DNA of 64,000 nucleotides from Pseudomonas pharyngis (GCF_021602345.1 NZ_BQID01000016.1:54098-118097); one strand, 5' to 3'. Shown: positions 17,471 through 26,617, counted from the stretch's first letter. Notes: a model not told the origin generated them from the sequence alone. Program-made: numbers and translations.

Positions 17471-18427
17471 TCATTTACCGGATTGTTCGAGCGCCACTCC
17501 TGCACCGACGAGCCCCGAGTACGGCGCTGTCACCAGCCACACCGGAATTCCCTTGAAGTAATCGCTCATGCAGCCCTTGTCGGCGAAGCTGCGGGCGAAA
17601 CCGCTTTCGAGGAAGAAATCGGCAAAGCGCGGAATCACGCCACCCACGATGTACACCCCACCACGGCCGCCGGTGGTCAGCACGTTATTGCCGGCCACGC
17701 GACCGAGCCAGCAGCAGAACTGCTCCAGCACTTCCAGGGCAATCGGGTCGCCTGCAAGACCTGCCGCAGTGATTGCCTCTGGTGTGTCGAGCTTCGGTTC
17801 ATGACCATCCACCGCGCAGATCGCCCGGTAGACCCGCGGCAAGCCACCGCCGCTCAACGCGGTTTCCGCGCTGACGTGGCCGATCTCGTTGTGGATGTGC
17901 TGCCAGAGCTGGGTTTCACGCGGACTGCTCAGCGGCAGATCGACGTGACCGCCCTCTCCCGGCAACGCGGCAAACCGCCCTTCGCCGAGATCGAGCAAGG
18001 TGCCGACGCCCAGGCCGGTGCCCGGGCCGATCACCACTGCCGGGCGCAACGGCTCAGGCGTGCCTTCGCAGACCACGCGGAATTCGCCGGGCTGCAAACG
18101 GGTCATGCCCAGCGCCATCGCCGAGAAGTCGTTGATCAGCAACAGCTGCTCGACCTGCAAGGTCTGGCAGAACGCCTTGCGGCTCAGGCGCCAGTGGTTG
18201 TTGGTGAATTTGAATTCATCGCCGCTCACCGGCCCCGCCACCGACAGGCACACCGAGCCGATAGCGCCCGGCGCCAGACCGAGCCCGCTCAGGTATAGGC
18301 CGATCGCCTCTTCCGGGCTGGCATGGTCGGCCGTGGCCAGCACCTGAACCGATTCGAGCTGCTGATCTTTCCACAACGCAAACCGCGCGTTGGTGCCTCC
18401 GATGTCACCGACCAAAGCCAGTTTCAA
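17471..18427 (-). CDS. glk: Glucokinase
   Basis: A 318-residue ROK-independent bacterial glucokinase that phosphorylates cytoplasmic glucose with ATP, feeding Zwf. The N-terminal phosphate-binding loop [13 protein letters not shown] is at residues 8-20; NDFSAMALG follows near 100, [11 protein letters not shown] near 137, and EGGHVDLP near 158. The length matches the E. coli type. The start overlaps the edd stop by 4 bp, so it is the second gene of an edd-glk operon, with gltR-gltS downstream after a 79-bp gap. Confidence 0.95.
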   Translation of the reverse strand: MKLALVGDIGGTNARFALWKDQQLESVQVLATADHASPEEAIGLYLSGLGLAPGAIGSVCLSVAGPVSGDEFKFTNNHWRLSRKAFCQTLQVEQLLLINDFSAMALGMTRLQPGEFRVVCEGTPEPLRPAVVIGPGTGLGVGTLLDLGEGRFAALPGEGGHVDLPLSSPRETQLWQHIHNEIGHVSAETALSGGGLPRVYRAICAVDGHEPKLDTPEAITAAGLAGDPIALEVLEQFCCWLGRVAGNNVLTTGGRGGVYIVGGVIPRFADFFLESGFARSFADKGCMSDYFKGIPVWLVTAPYSGLVGAGVALEQSGK

Positions 18428-20250
18428 TTAAGCGTCTCCAGGGCAGAAGTGAAGGCGCTGGCGCCCTGCTCCGCCGAGCTGAAGGCCAAACGCATGAAGC
18501 CAAACAGTTCGCGACCGCTGCCGATGTTGTTGCCCAACAGGCCTTTGGCGGGTTCGCGCGCTGCGAATTCGGCGGCGTCCACCTTGAGTTCCAAAGTGCC
18601 TTTGACGCCATCGACGCGGATGATATCGCCCTCTTGCACGCGCGCCAAAGCGCCGCCGACATAAGCTTCGGGGCTGACATGAATGGCCGCCGGAATTTTC
18701 CCGGATGCGCCGGACATGCGCCCATCCGTCACCAGCGCCACCTTGAAGCCTCGATCCTGCAGCACGCCGAGGAACGGCGTCATCTTGTGCAGCTCAGGCA
18801 TGCCGTTGGAACGCGGACCCTGGAAGCGCATCACCGCGACAAAATCCTTCTCCAGTAGACCGGCCTTGAAAGCGTCTGCCAGATCCTGCTGGTCCTGGAA
18901 CACCATGGCCGGTGCTTCGACGATCTGGTTTTCCAGCGCCACGGCAGACACCTTCATCACGCCGCGACCGAGGTTGCCTTCCATCACCCGCAAGCCGCCC
19001 TCTGCCGAGAACGCACGGGCCACCGGGCGCAGGATGTTTTCGTCGAGGCTGTCGGTCGGGCCTTCGCGCCACACCAGCTTGCCGTTATCGAGGAACGGCT
19101 CTTTGGTGTACTGGCTCAGGCCGTGGCCGAGCACGGTGTTGACGTCTTCGTGCAGCAGACCGGCTTCGAGCAGTTCGCGGATCAGGAACGACATGCCGCC
19201 CGCCGCCTGGAAGTGGTTGATGTCAGCCTTGCCGTTCGGATAGACGTGGCTCAGGGTCGGCACGACTTCGGAGAGGTCGGCCATGTCCTGCCAGGTCAGT
19301 TGAATGCCTGCCGCCATGGCGATGGCCGGCATGTGCAGGGTGTGGTTGGTCGAACCGCCGGTGGCGTGCAGCGCGACGATCGAGTTGACCAGCGCCTTCT
19401 CGTCGACGATTTCGCCGATCGGCAGGAAGTTACCGTTCTGTTTGGTCAGGCGGGTGACCTGGTGCGCGGCTTCGCGAGTCAGGGCCTCACGCAGCGGGGT
19501 GTTCGGGTTGACGAAGGACGCGCCCGGCAAGTGCAGGCCCATCACTTCCATCAGCAACTGGTTGGTGTTGGCGGTGCCGTAGAAAGTGCAGGTGCCCGGG
19601 CTGTGGTACGACTTCATCTCCGATTCCAGCAGCTCTTCGCGGGTCGCCTTGCCTTCGGCGTACTTCTGCCGCACGTCGGCTTTTTCCTTGTTGGAAATCC
19701 CCGAGACCATCGGCCCGCCCGGTACGAAAATCGTCGGCAGGTGACCGAAACGCAGGGCGCCCATCATCAGGCCCGGCACGATCTTGTCGCAGATGCCGAG
19801 CATCAGCGCGCCGTCGAACATGTTGTGGGACAGCGCCACCGCCGTCGACATCGCGATCACTTCGCGGCTCGGCAGGCTCAGCTCCATCCCCGGCTCACCC
19901 TGGGTCACGCCGTCGCACATGGCAGGCGTGCCGCCAGCGAACTGGCCGACCGAGCCGATCTCGCGCAGGGCGTTCTTGATCTGTTCCGGGAAGACTTCGT
20001 ACGGCTGGTGCGCCGAGAGCATGTCGTTATATGACGAAACAATCGCGATGTTCGCCGAGTTCATCATCCGCAGGCTGTGCTTGTCTTCGCTGCCACACCC
20101 GGCCACGCCGTGGGCGAAGTTGGCGCATTGCAGCTTGCCGCGCATCGGCCCGTCGGTGGCGGCGCCGCGAATCAGTGCAAGGTAAGCCTGACGCGTGGCG
20201 CGGCTGCGGGCGATAAGCCGTTCGGTGACCTCAAGAACGCGGGGATGCAT
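18424..20250 (-). CDS. edd: Phosphogluconate dehydratase
   Basis: A 608-residue iron-sulfur dehydratase of the IlvD/Edd family that converts 6-phosphogluconate to KDPG, the defining Entner-Doudoroff step. Visible signatures are [12 protein letters not shown] near residue 73, [24 protein letters not shown] near 117-140, and [23 protein letters not shown] near 222; conserved cysteines in these blocks bind the cluster. The C-terminal part has [23 protein letters not shown]. It is first in edd-glk and divergent from gap, with two HexR-type sites in the shared 220-bp intergenic region. Confidence 0.96.
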   Translation of the reverse strand: MHPRVLEVTERLIARSRATRQAYLALIRGAATDGPMRGKLQCANFAHGVAGCGSEDKHSLRMMNSANIAIVSSYNDMLSAHQPYEVFPEQIKNALREIGSVGQFAGGTPAMCDGVTQGEPGMELSLPSREVIAMSTAVALSHNMFDGALMLGICDKIVPGLMMGALRFGHLPTIFVPGGPMVSGISNKEKADVRQKYAEGKATREELLESEMKSYHSPGTCTFYGTANTNQLLMEVMGLHLPGASFVNPNTPLREALTREAAHQVTRLTKQNGNFLPIGEIVDEKALVNSIVALHATGGSTNHTLHMPAIAMAAGIQLTWQDMADLSEVVPTLSHVYPNGKADINHFQAAGGMSFLIRELLEAGLLHEDVNTVLGHGLSQYTKEPFLDNGKLVWREGPTDSLDENILRPVARAFSAEGGLRVMEGNLGRGVMKVSAVALENQIVEAPAMVFQDQQDLADAFKAGLLEKDFVAVMRFQGPRSNGMPELHKMTPFLGVLQDRGFKVALVTDGRMSGASGKIPAAIHVSPEAYVGGALARVQEGDIIRVDGVKGTLELKVDAAEFAAREPAKGLLGNNIGSGRELFGFMRLAFSSAEQGASAFTSALETLN

Positions 20251-20370
20251 GTGTAGAACTCCAGGCTAACGGATGTGGCGACCTGATTGTCTATGCTGAT
20301 CAAAAGCCCGTTCGCGTGGGATGACGAACGGTTTTCTTGATCATTCGGACCAGTTGATTCAGGTCACTCG

Positions 20371-20385
20371 TTGTAGATAAAACAA
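20371..20385. promoter_or_regulatory. HexR-type operator 1 between edd and gap
   Basis: TTGT-AGATAAA-ACAA exactly matches the TTGT-N7/8-ACAA consensus published for HexR of P. putida, whose targets include edd and gap-1. It lies 121 bp from the edd start and 86 bp from the gap start. Confidence 0.75.
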
Positions 20386-20432
20386 AATATTGCCACTAAA
20401 AAGGCTTGTTTTCTATTTTTATGCGAATAATC

Positions 20433-20447
20433 TTGTAATTCCAACAA
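20433..20447. promoter_or_regulatory. HexR-type operator 2 between edd and gap
   Basis: TTGT-AATTCCA-ACAA is a second exact match to the HexR consensus, 24-38 bp upstream of the gap start. The two sites are 62 bp apart, about six helical turns, so they could serve the divergent promoters separately or jointly. Confidence 0.7.
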
Positions 20448-20452
20448 CAAAA
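20443..20452 (+). promoter_or_regulatory. AAnAAnAA motif in the gap leader
   Basis: AACAACAAAA overlaps the end of HexR site 2 and lies 19-28 nt before the gap start. It may be a Hfq/Crc target only if the transcript begins upstream of it, which is not known. Confidence 0.3.
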
Positions 20453-20470
20453 CGACGGCGGCGCTGTTCA

Positions 20471-21472
20471 ATGACTCTTCGAATCGCAATCAATGGTTTT
20501 GGCCGCATCGGCCGTAATGTCCTGCGCGCACTGTATACCCAAGGCTATCGTCAGGATTTGCAGATCGTCGCCATCAACGATCTGGGCGACAGCGCGATCA
20601 ATGCGCATCTGCTCAAGTACGACACCGTTCATGGCACATTCGACGCCGAAGTGGCTCATGACAACGAGAGTCTGACCGTCAACGGCGACCGCATTTCAGT
20701 CAGCGCCATCCGCAACCCGGCCGACCTGCCCTGGGCCGCGGAAAAGATTGATGTGGTGTTCGAATGCACCGGTCTGTTCACCGACCGCGCCAAAGCCGCT
20801 GCGCATATTACCGCCGGCGCACGCAAAGTGATTATCTCGGCCCCGGCCAAAGGTGCCGATGCCACCGTCGTTTATGGCGTGAACCACGACATTCTGCGCC
20901 AGTCGCATCAGATCATTTCCAACGCCTCGTGCACCACCAACTGCCTGGCCCCGGTGGCCCAGGTGCTGCACCGCGAACTGGGCATCGAAAGCGGCCTGAT
21001 GACCACGATTCACGCCTACACCAACGACCAGAACCTGACCGACGTCTATCACACCGACCCGTACCGCGCCCGTTCCGCCACCCAGAACATGATTCCGAGC
21101 AAGACCGGTGCCGCCGAAGCCGTGGGCCTGGTGCTGCCGGAACTGGCCGGCAAACTGACCGGCATGGCCGTGCGCGTGCCGGTGATCAATGTGTCGCTGG
21201 TTGACCTGACCGTGCAGTTGAAGCGCGAAGCCTCGGCCGATGAAGTCAATGCACTGATGAAAGCCGCGAGCCAGCATTCGAAGATCCTCGGCTACAACAC
21301 CCTGCCGCTGGTTTCGAGCGATTTCAACCACAACCCCTTGTCGTCGATCTTCGACGCCAACCACACCAAATCCACCGGCAAACTGCTGAAAGTGCTGGCC
21401 TGGTATGACAACGAGTGGGGCTTCTCCAACCGGATGCTCGATAACTGCCTGGCGCTGTGCAACGCGGAATAA
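20471..21472 (+). CDS. gap: Glyceraldehyde-3-phosphate dehydrogenase, type I
   Basis: A 333-residue GAPDH that oxidises the glyceraldehyde-3-phosphate released by Eda. The Rossmann start is [14 protein letters not shown] (residues 7-20); the catalytic cysteine is Cys154 in SNASCTTNC, and the late signature [12 protein letters not shown] is present. The ATG at 20471 starts the conserved domain; upstream frame extension to 20390 would include the regulatory region. Divergent from edd and predicted to be controlled by HexR, it corresponds to gap-1 of P. putida. Confidence 0.95.
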   Translation: MTLRIAINGFGRIGRNVLRALYTQGYRQDLQIVAINDLGDSAINAHLLKYDTVHGTFDAEVAHDNESLTVNGDRISVSAIRNPADLPWAAEKIDVVFECTGLFTDRAKAAAHITAGARKVIISAPAKGADATVVYGVNHDILRQSHQIISNASCTTNCLAPVAQVLHRELGIESGLMTTIHAYTNDQNLTDVYHTDPYRARSATQNMIPSKTGAAEAVGLVLPELAGKLTGMAVRVPVINVSLVDLTVQLKREASADEVNALMKAASQHSKILGYNTLPLVSSDFNHNPLSSIFDANHTKSTGKLLKVLAWYDNEWGFSNRMLDNCLALCNAE

Positions 21473-21530
21473 ACGCCTGCCCCCACAGGTTTGATTTCAA
21501 TCTGAAATCAACACTTGACCACTCGGGCGG

Positions 21531-21547
21531 ATGATAAGCATTATCAT
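21531..21547. promoter_or_regulatory. Fur box upstream of the ECF sigma gene
   Basis: ATGATAA-GCA-TTATCAT is a perfect inverted repeat of 7-bp arms, resembling the GATAATGATAATCATTATC Fur consensus. It ends 26 bp before the GTG start of the sigma factor gene, the expected place for iron repression of an iron-uptake ECF system. Confidence 0.85.
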
Positions 21548-21573
21548 TCGCTCGAAATGGATCAGGTCTTCCC

Positions 21574-22092
21574 GTGAGTCAATCACACTTCAATCACGTG
21601 TTCCTCGCCCAACGCACGTCGCTGCTGCGGACTCTGGAACGGATGGTCAACAACCACAGCACCGCCGAAGACCTGTTGCAGGAAACCTACCTGCGCGTCA
21701 CCCGGGCGCTGAGCGAACGTGCCATCGATCACCTTGAACCCTTTGTCTTCCAGACCGCGCGCAACCTGGCGCTGGACCATTTGCGTGCGCGCAAGATTCA
21801 TTCGCGCACCATGGTCGACGACGTGCCGCAAGACGTGGTGCACAGCGTCGCCGCCCCCGCCAGCAGTGCCGAAGACGCCGCTCACGCCGAACAATTGCTG
21901 GAGCGCCTGAACGTGAGCCTCGGTGAACTCAGCCCCCGCCAACAGCAAATCTTCATCCTCAGCCGCCTGCACGGGCACAGCTATCAGGAAATCGCCGAAG
22001 AACTGAGCGTCTCTCTCAGCACGGTGCAGAAAGAACTCAAACTGATCATGACCATCTGCATCGGTGTCGCCGAACGCTTGAACAACGACTGA
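21574..22092 (+). CDS. hxuI: ECF sigma factor of a heme-uptake system (HxuI/FecI type)
   Basis: A 172-residue extracytoplasmic-function sigma factor. Region 2 runs from about residue 10 to 75 (STAEDLLQETYLRVTRAL, FVFQTARNLALDHLRARK) and region 4 from about 115 (LSPRQQQIFILSRLHGHSYQEIAEELSVSLSTVQKEL). The start is GTG at 21574; no ATG is available in a suitable place. It heads a sigma/anti-sigma/receptor/heme-oxygenase set, with a Fur box just upstream. By analogy with HxuI of P. aeruginosa it should direct transcription of the receptor gene when heme is sensed. The symbol is by gene order and family rather than by sequence comparison. Confidence 0.85.
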   Translation: MSQSHFNHVFLAQRTSLLRTLERMVNNHSTAEDLLQETYLRVTRALSERAIDHLEPFVFQTARNLALDHLRARKIHSRTMVDDVPQDVVHSVAAPASSAEDAAHAEQLLERLNVSLGELSPRQQQIFILSRLHGHSYQEIAEELSVSLSTVQKELKLIMTICIGVAERLNND

Positions 22093-22216
22093 TGCCGTAG
22101 GGCTTTTCTGTAAACCTCAGGATCGACTGCACTGATCATCGGGCTTTGTTACCCTTGCCCGACTTTTACGCTTCACTAAAAAAACAGCCGTGCACAGACA
22201 CTGCCGAGGAAACACC

Positions 22217-23182
22217 GTGACGGACATCCACCGCTCCCCTTCGCCTTCATCGGCGCAGGACGCTGCAAGCGCAATGGACCAGGCTCTGGACTGGCTCATC
22301 GTGCTCGGCAGTCCGGACGAGGAGCAGACCCGGCAATTCCATGCCTGGCTGGCGGCCGACCCGTTGAATGCCGAGGCGTTCGCCAAGGCCCAGGCAATCT
22401 GGGACGGCCCGCAGATCGCCCAGTGCGCACAGAACCTCGCGGCCAAACCGAAGAAAGTCACCGTCCTAACTCGTTTGCGCCCGCACTGGAAGCCGCTGGC
22501 CACCGCCGCCGTTCTGCTGCTCGGGCTGTTCAGTTTCAGCAACCTGCCGATGCGATTGCAGGCCGATCACCTGACCGTGGTCGGCGAACGTCAGCGCCTG
22601 CAGCTCGAGGACGGCTCGAAAGTCCTGCTCAACACCAATTCCGCCTTCTCCAGCACGATCAACGATCAGCAGCGAGTCGCGCGGCTGTATCAGGGCGAAG
22701 CGTTTTTCGAGATCCCGGCCAGCCGCAGCCAGCCACTGGAAATCGACGCCGGGCCCGTGAAAGCCAGCGTACGCGACACCGCGTTTGCCGTGCGTTATCT
22801 GGACGGCGTGGCGCAGGTGCGGGTGCAGCGCGGCGATGTCGATTTGCGGGCGACCCGCGACGACGCACGGGTTCGGTTGTCCGCCGGGGAAAGCATCCGC
22901 ATCGGTCCCAACGGTTTCGACCACCCGGCCAAGGTCGACGCCGCCACCGATCTGGCGTGGGTGCAGGGTCGGCTGATCTTCGAAAACTGCCCGCTGAACC
23001 AGGTGCTGGCCGAACTGCGCCGTTACTATCCGGGCTTCATCATCAACACCAACGAGCAGTTGGCCGACGTCGCCGTCACTGGCAACTACCGTCTCGACCA
23101 GCCGCTGGATGTGGTGCGTTCGCTCGCTCATATCACCTCGGCCAGGCTTCGGGAATTCCCGGCGCTGGTGATCCTGAACTAA
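22217..23182 (+). CDS. hxuR: FecR-family anti-sigma factor (HxuR type)
   Basis: A 321-residue transmembrane sigma regulator. The N-terminal cytoplasmic DUF4880-type segment (ALDWLIVLGSPDEEQTRQFHAWLAADPLNAEAFAKAQAIW) binds the sigma factor. One membrane helix follows near residues 95-112 (PLATAAVLLLGLFSF), then the periplasmic FecR domain (about 120-230; LEDGSKVLLNTNSA, YQGEAFFEI, VRDTAFAVRYLDGVAQVRVQRGDV). The GTG at 22217 is chosen because GAGGAA sits 6 bp upstream. It would receive the signal from the N-terminal domain of the receptor downstream. A 124-bp gap separates it from hxuI. Confidence 0.88.
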   Translation: MTDIHRSPSPSSAQDAASAMDQALDWLIVLGSPDEEQTRQFHAWLAADPLNAEAFAKAQAIWDGPQIAQCAQNLAAKPKKVTVLTRLRPHWKPLATAAVLLLGLFSFSNLPMRLQADHLTVVGERQRLQLEDGSKVLLNTNSAFSSTINDQQRVARLYQGEAFFEIPASRSQPLEIDAGPVKASVRDTAFAVRYLDGVAQVRVQRGDVDLRATRDDARVRLSAGESIRIGPNGFDHPAKVDAATDLAWVQGRLIFENCPLNQVLAELRRYYPGFIINTNEQLADVAVTGNYRLDQPLDVVRSLAHITSARLREFPALVILN

Positions 23183-23183
23183 A

Positions 23184-23198
23184 TGAGAATTATTTTTA
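23184..23198. promoter_or_regulatory. Possible second Fur-like site before the receptor gene
   Basis: TGAGAAT-T-ATTTTTA resembles the 7-1-7 Fur core TGATAATnATTATCA with three mismatches, right after the anti-sigma stop. It overlaps the candidate ECF promoter at 23193. Weaker than the box at 21531. Confidence 0.35.
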
Positions 23199-23229
23199 CT
23201 CGATAGCCGAAGCTCGTTCGTCTCGTTAT
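23193..23229 (+). promoter_or_regulatory. Candidate ECF-sigma promoter of the heme receptor gene
   Basis: TTTTTACT-N18-CGTCTCGTTAT. The same two elements with the same 18-bp spacing occur before the heme oxygenase gene at 25937-25973. The spacing suits -35 and -10 boxes of an ECF sigma factor, and the neighbouring hxuI product is the obvious candidate. Downstream distance to the receptor ATG is 75 bp. Inferred from internal conservation. Confidence 0.55.
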
Positions 23230-23304
23230 AGCCAATGCAATTGATTCGCATCTCGCGAGATCAATCAGTACCTATAAAGATTCGTGCGACACGGAGCGCT
23301 ATCG

Positions 23305-25890
23305 ATGTCCTCACGCCTTACCCGCCAGACTTCTTCCCCTTCCCGCATGCTGTCGCTGCTGACCGCCGCCATCCTGATGGCCGGCACCGCGCCGCTGATG
23401 GCCGCCACCGAACAGCCGGCGCGCAACATGGGCGACTACTCGTTCGCCATCGGCCAGCAGCCGCTGGTGTCGGCGCTCAATGCGTTCACCGCCGTCACGG
23501 GCTGGCAGGTCGGTTTGCCGGCGCAACTGGGTCAGGACGTGTCGTCGCCGGGCGTGCGCGGTTCGCTGCCACCGGAAAAAGCCCTGGAGCGCCTGTTGGT
23601 GGGGACCAACCTGAGCTTCCGCAAACTGAGCAACAACAACGTCGTGCTGGAAAAACGCGCCAGCGGCGGCGCACTCAATCTTGATCAGGTGACCATCAGC
23701 GCCACCCGTCAGGAACAGTCGGTCAACAGCGTGCCGGCCACCGTCAGCGTGCAGACCCGCGAGGATCTGGACCGCAACAACGTCAACACCATCAAGGATC
23801 TGGTGCGCTACGAGCCGGGCGTCTCCGTCGGCGGCGCCGGCCAGCGCGGCGGGATCAGTGGCTACAACATTCGCGGCATCGACGGCGACCGGATTCTGAC
23901 TCAGGTCGACGGCGTCGAAGTGCCGGACGGTTTCTTCAACGGCCCCTACGCCAAGACCCAGCGCAACTACGTTGACCCGGAAATCGTCAAACGCGTCGAA
24001 ATCCTCCGTGGCCCGGCCTCAGTGCTGTACGGCAGCAACGCCATCGGCGGCGCCGTGAGCTACTACACCCTCGACCCGGACGACATCATCAAGCCCGGCA
24101 AAGATGTCGGTGCCCGCCTGAAAACCGGCTACAGCTCCGCCGACGAGAGCTGGCTGAAATCCGCCACCGTCGCCGGTCGCGCCGACCAGTTCGACGGCTT
24201 GCTGCACTACAGCCAGCGCGACGGTCATGAAACCGATTCCTACGGCAGCAACAACGGCACAGGCCTGGAGCGCACCGCCGCCAACCCGGAAGACGTGAAA
24301 GCCAGCAACGTGCTGGCCAAGATCGGCTGGAACTACAACGAAGGGTCGCGCCTGGGCCTGACTTACGAAAAGTACAAGGATGATCGCGACACCGATCAGA
24401 AAAGCGCTTACGGCGGCCCGTACTTCAACGGTGCCCCGACAATCCCGGACAGCGTGCTGCCCGGCGGCATGTACCAGTGGCGCACCGGCAACGACACCAT
24501 CACCCGCGAGCGTTTCGGCCTGGAGCACAGCTTCGAGTTGAATAGCCTGCTGGCGGACAACGTGAAGTGGAGCCTCAACCACCAGACCGCCAAGACCGAT
24601 CAGAGCACCGACGAGTTCTACTACCCGATCACCCGCAAAGTGCTGCGCACCCGCGACACGATTTACGAAGAGAAACAGTGGGTCTTCGACGCGCAACTGG
24701 ACAAGGCATTCGCCATCGGTGACACCGATCATGTGCTGACTTACGGCACCACCATCAAGCAGCAGAAAGTCACTGGCTCGCGCAGCGGCGACGGCAAGTG
24801 TCTGGCGGTCGGTCGCGGCTGCACCGCCATCGGCGCGACCAGCGCAGCGGATGTGCTGAAGAAGTCCAGCGACTTCCCGGACCCGACCATCAACACCTAC
24901 AGCCTGTTCGCCCAGGATCAGATCAGCTGGAACAACTGGACCTTCCTGCCAGGCCTGCGCTACGACTACACCCAGCTCAAGCCGCACATCACCCAGGAAT
25001 TCCTCAACACCGTGGCCGCCGACGGCAATGGCACGGTCAGCGATTCGAACAAGACCTGGCATAAAGTCTCGCCGAAATTCGGCCTGACCTACGCCCTGAC
25101 CGACAACTACACCTGGTACGGCCAGTACGCCGAAGGCTTCCGCACACCGACCGCGAAAGCGCTGTACGGCCGCTTCGAGAACAGCACCACCGGCTACAAC
25201 GTGGCGCCGAACCCGGACCTGGAACCGGAAAAAAGCAAAAGCTATGAAACCGGCCTGCGCGGCAACTTCGAGCAAGGCTCGTTCGACGTGGCGGTGTTCT
25301 ATAACAAGTACCGCGACTTCATCAACGAAGACGCTGTCACCCCGGGCTACGACGAGTTGACCTTCCAGTCGAGCAACATCAAGCACGCCACCATCAAGGG
25401 TGCCGAAGTCAAAGGTCGCCTGAATCTCGATTCCTTCGGCGCGCCGCAAGGCCTGTACACCCAAGGCTCGATTGCCTACGCCTACGGACGCAACAACGAC
25501 AACGGCGAGCCGCTCAACAGCGTCAACCCGCTGACCGGCGTGTTCGGCCTCGGTTACGACCAGGACAACTACGGCGGCCTGCTGAGCTGGACCGTGGTCA
25601 AGAAAAAGGACCGCGTCGACGACAGCAACTTCAAGTCGCCGGATGGCGTCAGCAGTCAGTTCAAGACCCCGGGCTTCGGCATTCTCGATCTGGCCGGTTA
25701 TTACAAGGTCACCGACGACGTCACCGTCAGCGGCGGCATCTACAACCTGACCGACAAGAAGTACTGGCTGTGGGATGACGTGCGCGGTTACGACAGCGTC
25801 GGCGAAGCCTCGGTGACACAACCGGCCAACCTCGATCGCCTGACCCAGCCGGGCCGCAACTTTGCGATCAACCTGGTCTGGGATATCTGA
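23305..25890 (+). CDS. hxuA: TonB-dependent heme/hemoprotein receptor with STN signalling domain (HxuA type)
   Basis: An 861-residue outer-membrane receptor. A signal peptide covers about residues 1-34 (SRMLSLLTAAILMAGTAPLMAA). A secretin/TonB N-terminal (STN) domain spans about 40-115 (YSFAIGQQPLVSALNAFTAVTGWQV), used to signal to a FecR-type anti-sigma. The plug domain starts after the TonB-box area (VTISATRQEQ) with VEILRGPASVLYGSNAIGGAV. The barrel contains GFRTPTAKALYGRF and NPDLEPEKS, which match the FRAP and NPNL motifs of heme receptors, and the protein ends in a short barrel strand (NLVWDI). The ATG at 23305 has GGAG about 10 bp upstream. It probably extracts heme from host or environmental hemoproteins; no hemophore gene lies in the window. 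Confidence 0.88.
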   Translation: MSSRLTRQTSSPSRMLSLLTAAILMAGTAPLMAATEQPARNMGDYSFAIGQQPLVSALNAFTAVTGWQVGLPAQLGQDVSSPGVRGSLPPEKALERLLVGTNLSFRKLSNNNVVLEKRASGGALNLDQVTISATRQEQSVNSVPATVSVQTREDLDRNNVNTIKDLVRYEPGVSVGGAGQRGGISGYNIRGIDGDRILTQVDGVEVPDGFFNGPYAKTQRNYVDPEIVKRVEILRGPASVLYGSNAIGGAVSYYTLDPDDIIKPGKDVGARLKTGYSSADESWLKSATVAGRADQFDGLLHYSQRDGHETDSYGSNNGTGLERTAANPEDVKASNVLAKIGWNYNEGSRLGLTYEKYKDDRDTDQKSAYGGPYFNGAPTIPDSVLPGGMYQWRTGNDTITRERFGLEHSFELNSLLADNVKWSLNHQTAKTDQSTDEFYYPITRKVLRTRDTIYEEKQWVFDAQLDKAFAIGDTDHVLTYGTTIKQQKVTGSRSGDGKCLAVGRGCTAIGATSAADVLKKSSDFPDPTINTYSLFAQDQISWNNWTFLPGLRYDYTQLKPHITQEFLNTVAADGNGTVSDSNKTWHKVSPKFGLTYALTDNYTWYGQYAEGFRTPTAKALYGRFENSTTGYNVAPNPDLEPEKSKSYETGLRGNFEQGSFDVAVFYNKYRDFINEDAVTPGYDELTFQSSNIKHATIKGAEVKGRLNLDSFGAPQGLYTQGSIAYAYGRNNDNGEPLNSVNPLTGVFGLGYDQDNYGGLLSWTVVKKKDRVDDSNFKSPDGVSSQFKTPGFGILDLAGYYKVTDDVTVSGGIYNLTDKKYWLWDDVRGYDSVGEASVTQPANLDRLTQPGRNFAINLVWDI

Positions 25891-25899
25891 TCCGGATGA

Positions 25900-25941
25900 C
25901 CTTACGGCGCGTGTGCATGGCCGCGCCGTGAGGTTTTTTTT
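25900..25941 (+). terminator. Strong terminator after hxuA
   Basis: A 12-bp stem (CCTTACGGCGCG/CGCGCCGTGAGG, one G-U pair) with a 10-nt loop is followed by eight T residues. The T-run coincides with the -35-like element of the candidate hemO promoter, so termination and re-initiation signals are interleaved. Confidence 0.85.
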
Positions 25942-25973
25942 ACTGTCCGGCGCTTGCCCGTACGTCTCGTTAT
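25937..25973 (+). promoter_or_regulatory. Candidate ECF-sigma promoter of hemO
   Basis: TTTTTACT-N18-CGTCTCGTTAT, matching the element before hxuA with identical spacing; one further upstream CGT is also shared. It ends 29 bp before the heme oxygenase ATG. It would let the sigma factor restart transcription after the hxuA terminator. Confidence 0.55.
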
Positions 25974-26002
25974 CAAGCGCCTCTTCTTTTCAAGGACATC
26001 TC

Positions 26003-26599
26003 ATGAGCACCCCGGAAAAAGCCCTGCGTTCGCAACGCCTGAACCAGATCACCCACGAGCCGCACAGCAAGCTCGATGCGCTGGTCAAGGCCCACGCGCC
26101 GTTCGAGACCCGCGCCAATTTCGCCCGTTTCGTGGTCGCGCAGTACCTGTTCCAGTCGGAGCTGGTGGCGCTGTACAACGATGCCGAACTGACCGCCATC
26201 GTCCCTGACCTGCCGGCCCGCTGCCGCGCCGAAGCCGCCAGGGCCGACCTCGCCGACCTCGACACCAAAGTGCCTGCGCCAGTCGCCGGCGCCGTGAAAA
26301 ACCCGAGCAAGGCCCGCGCCCTGGGCTGGATCTTCGTCTCCGAGGGCTCCAAGCTCGGCGCCGCGTTCCTGATCAAACGCGCTGTCGCGCTGGACCTGAG
26401 CGAAACCTTCGGCGCCCGTCACCTGGGCGAACCTGAAGGCGGTCGCGCCGAAGGCTGGAAGAGCTTCGTGCGCACCATCGATTCGCTGCAATTCAGTGCT
26501 GAAGAAGAAGCCGAAGTGGAGCAAGGCGCGATTGATGCGTTCAACCGCTTCACCGTGCTGCTGGAACAGGCTTACGCCACAGAAGCCGAGCCGGCCTGA
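26003..26599 (+). CDS. hemO: Biliverdin-producing heme oxygenase (HemO/PigA type)
   Basis: A 198-residue heme oxygenase that opens imported heme to release iron, CO and biliverdin. It resembles P. aeruginosa PigA/HemO throughout: SQRLNQITHEPHSKLD near the N terminus (His21 is the likely proximal ligand), NFARFVVAQYLFQ, ALGWIFVSEGSKLGAAFL around residues 108-125, and GARHLGEPEGGRAEGWKSF. The ATG at 26003 has AAGGA 6 bp upstream. It follows the receptor gene but has its own promoter-like element after a terminator. Regioselectivity (delta/beta versus alpha) cannot be decided from what I can see. Confidence 0.92.
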   Translation: MSTPEKALRSQRLNQITHEPHSKLDALVKAHAPFETRANFARFVVAQYLFQSELVALYNDAELTAIVPDLPARCRAEAARADLADLDTKVPAPVAGAVKNPSKARALGWIFVSEGSKLGAAFLIKRAVALDLSETFGARHLGEPEGGRAEGWKSFVRTIDSLQFSAEEEAEVEQGAIDAFNRFTVLLEQAYATEAEPA

Positions 26600-26617
26600 G
26601 CCACATCGACTGCCCAT

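Noticed and set aside
24019-25821. A 600-codon minus-strand frame opposite hxuA
   Set aside because: Shadow of the TonB receptor; no recognisable domain.
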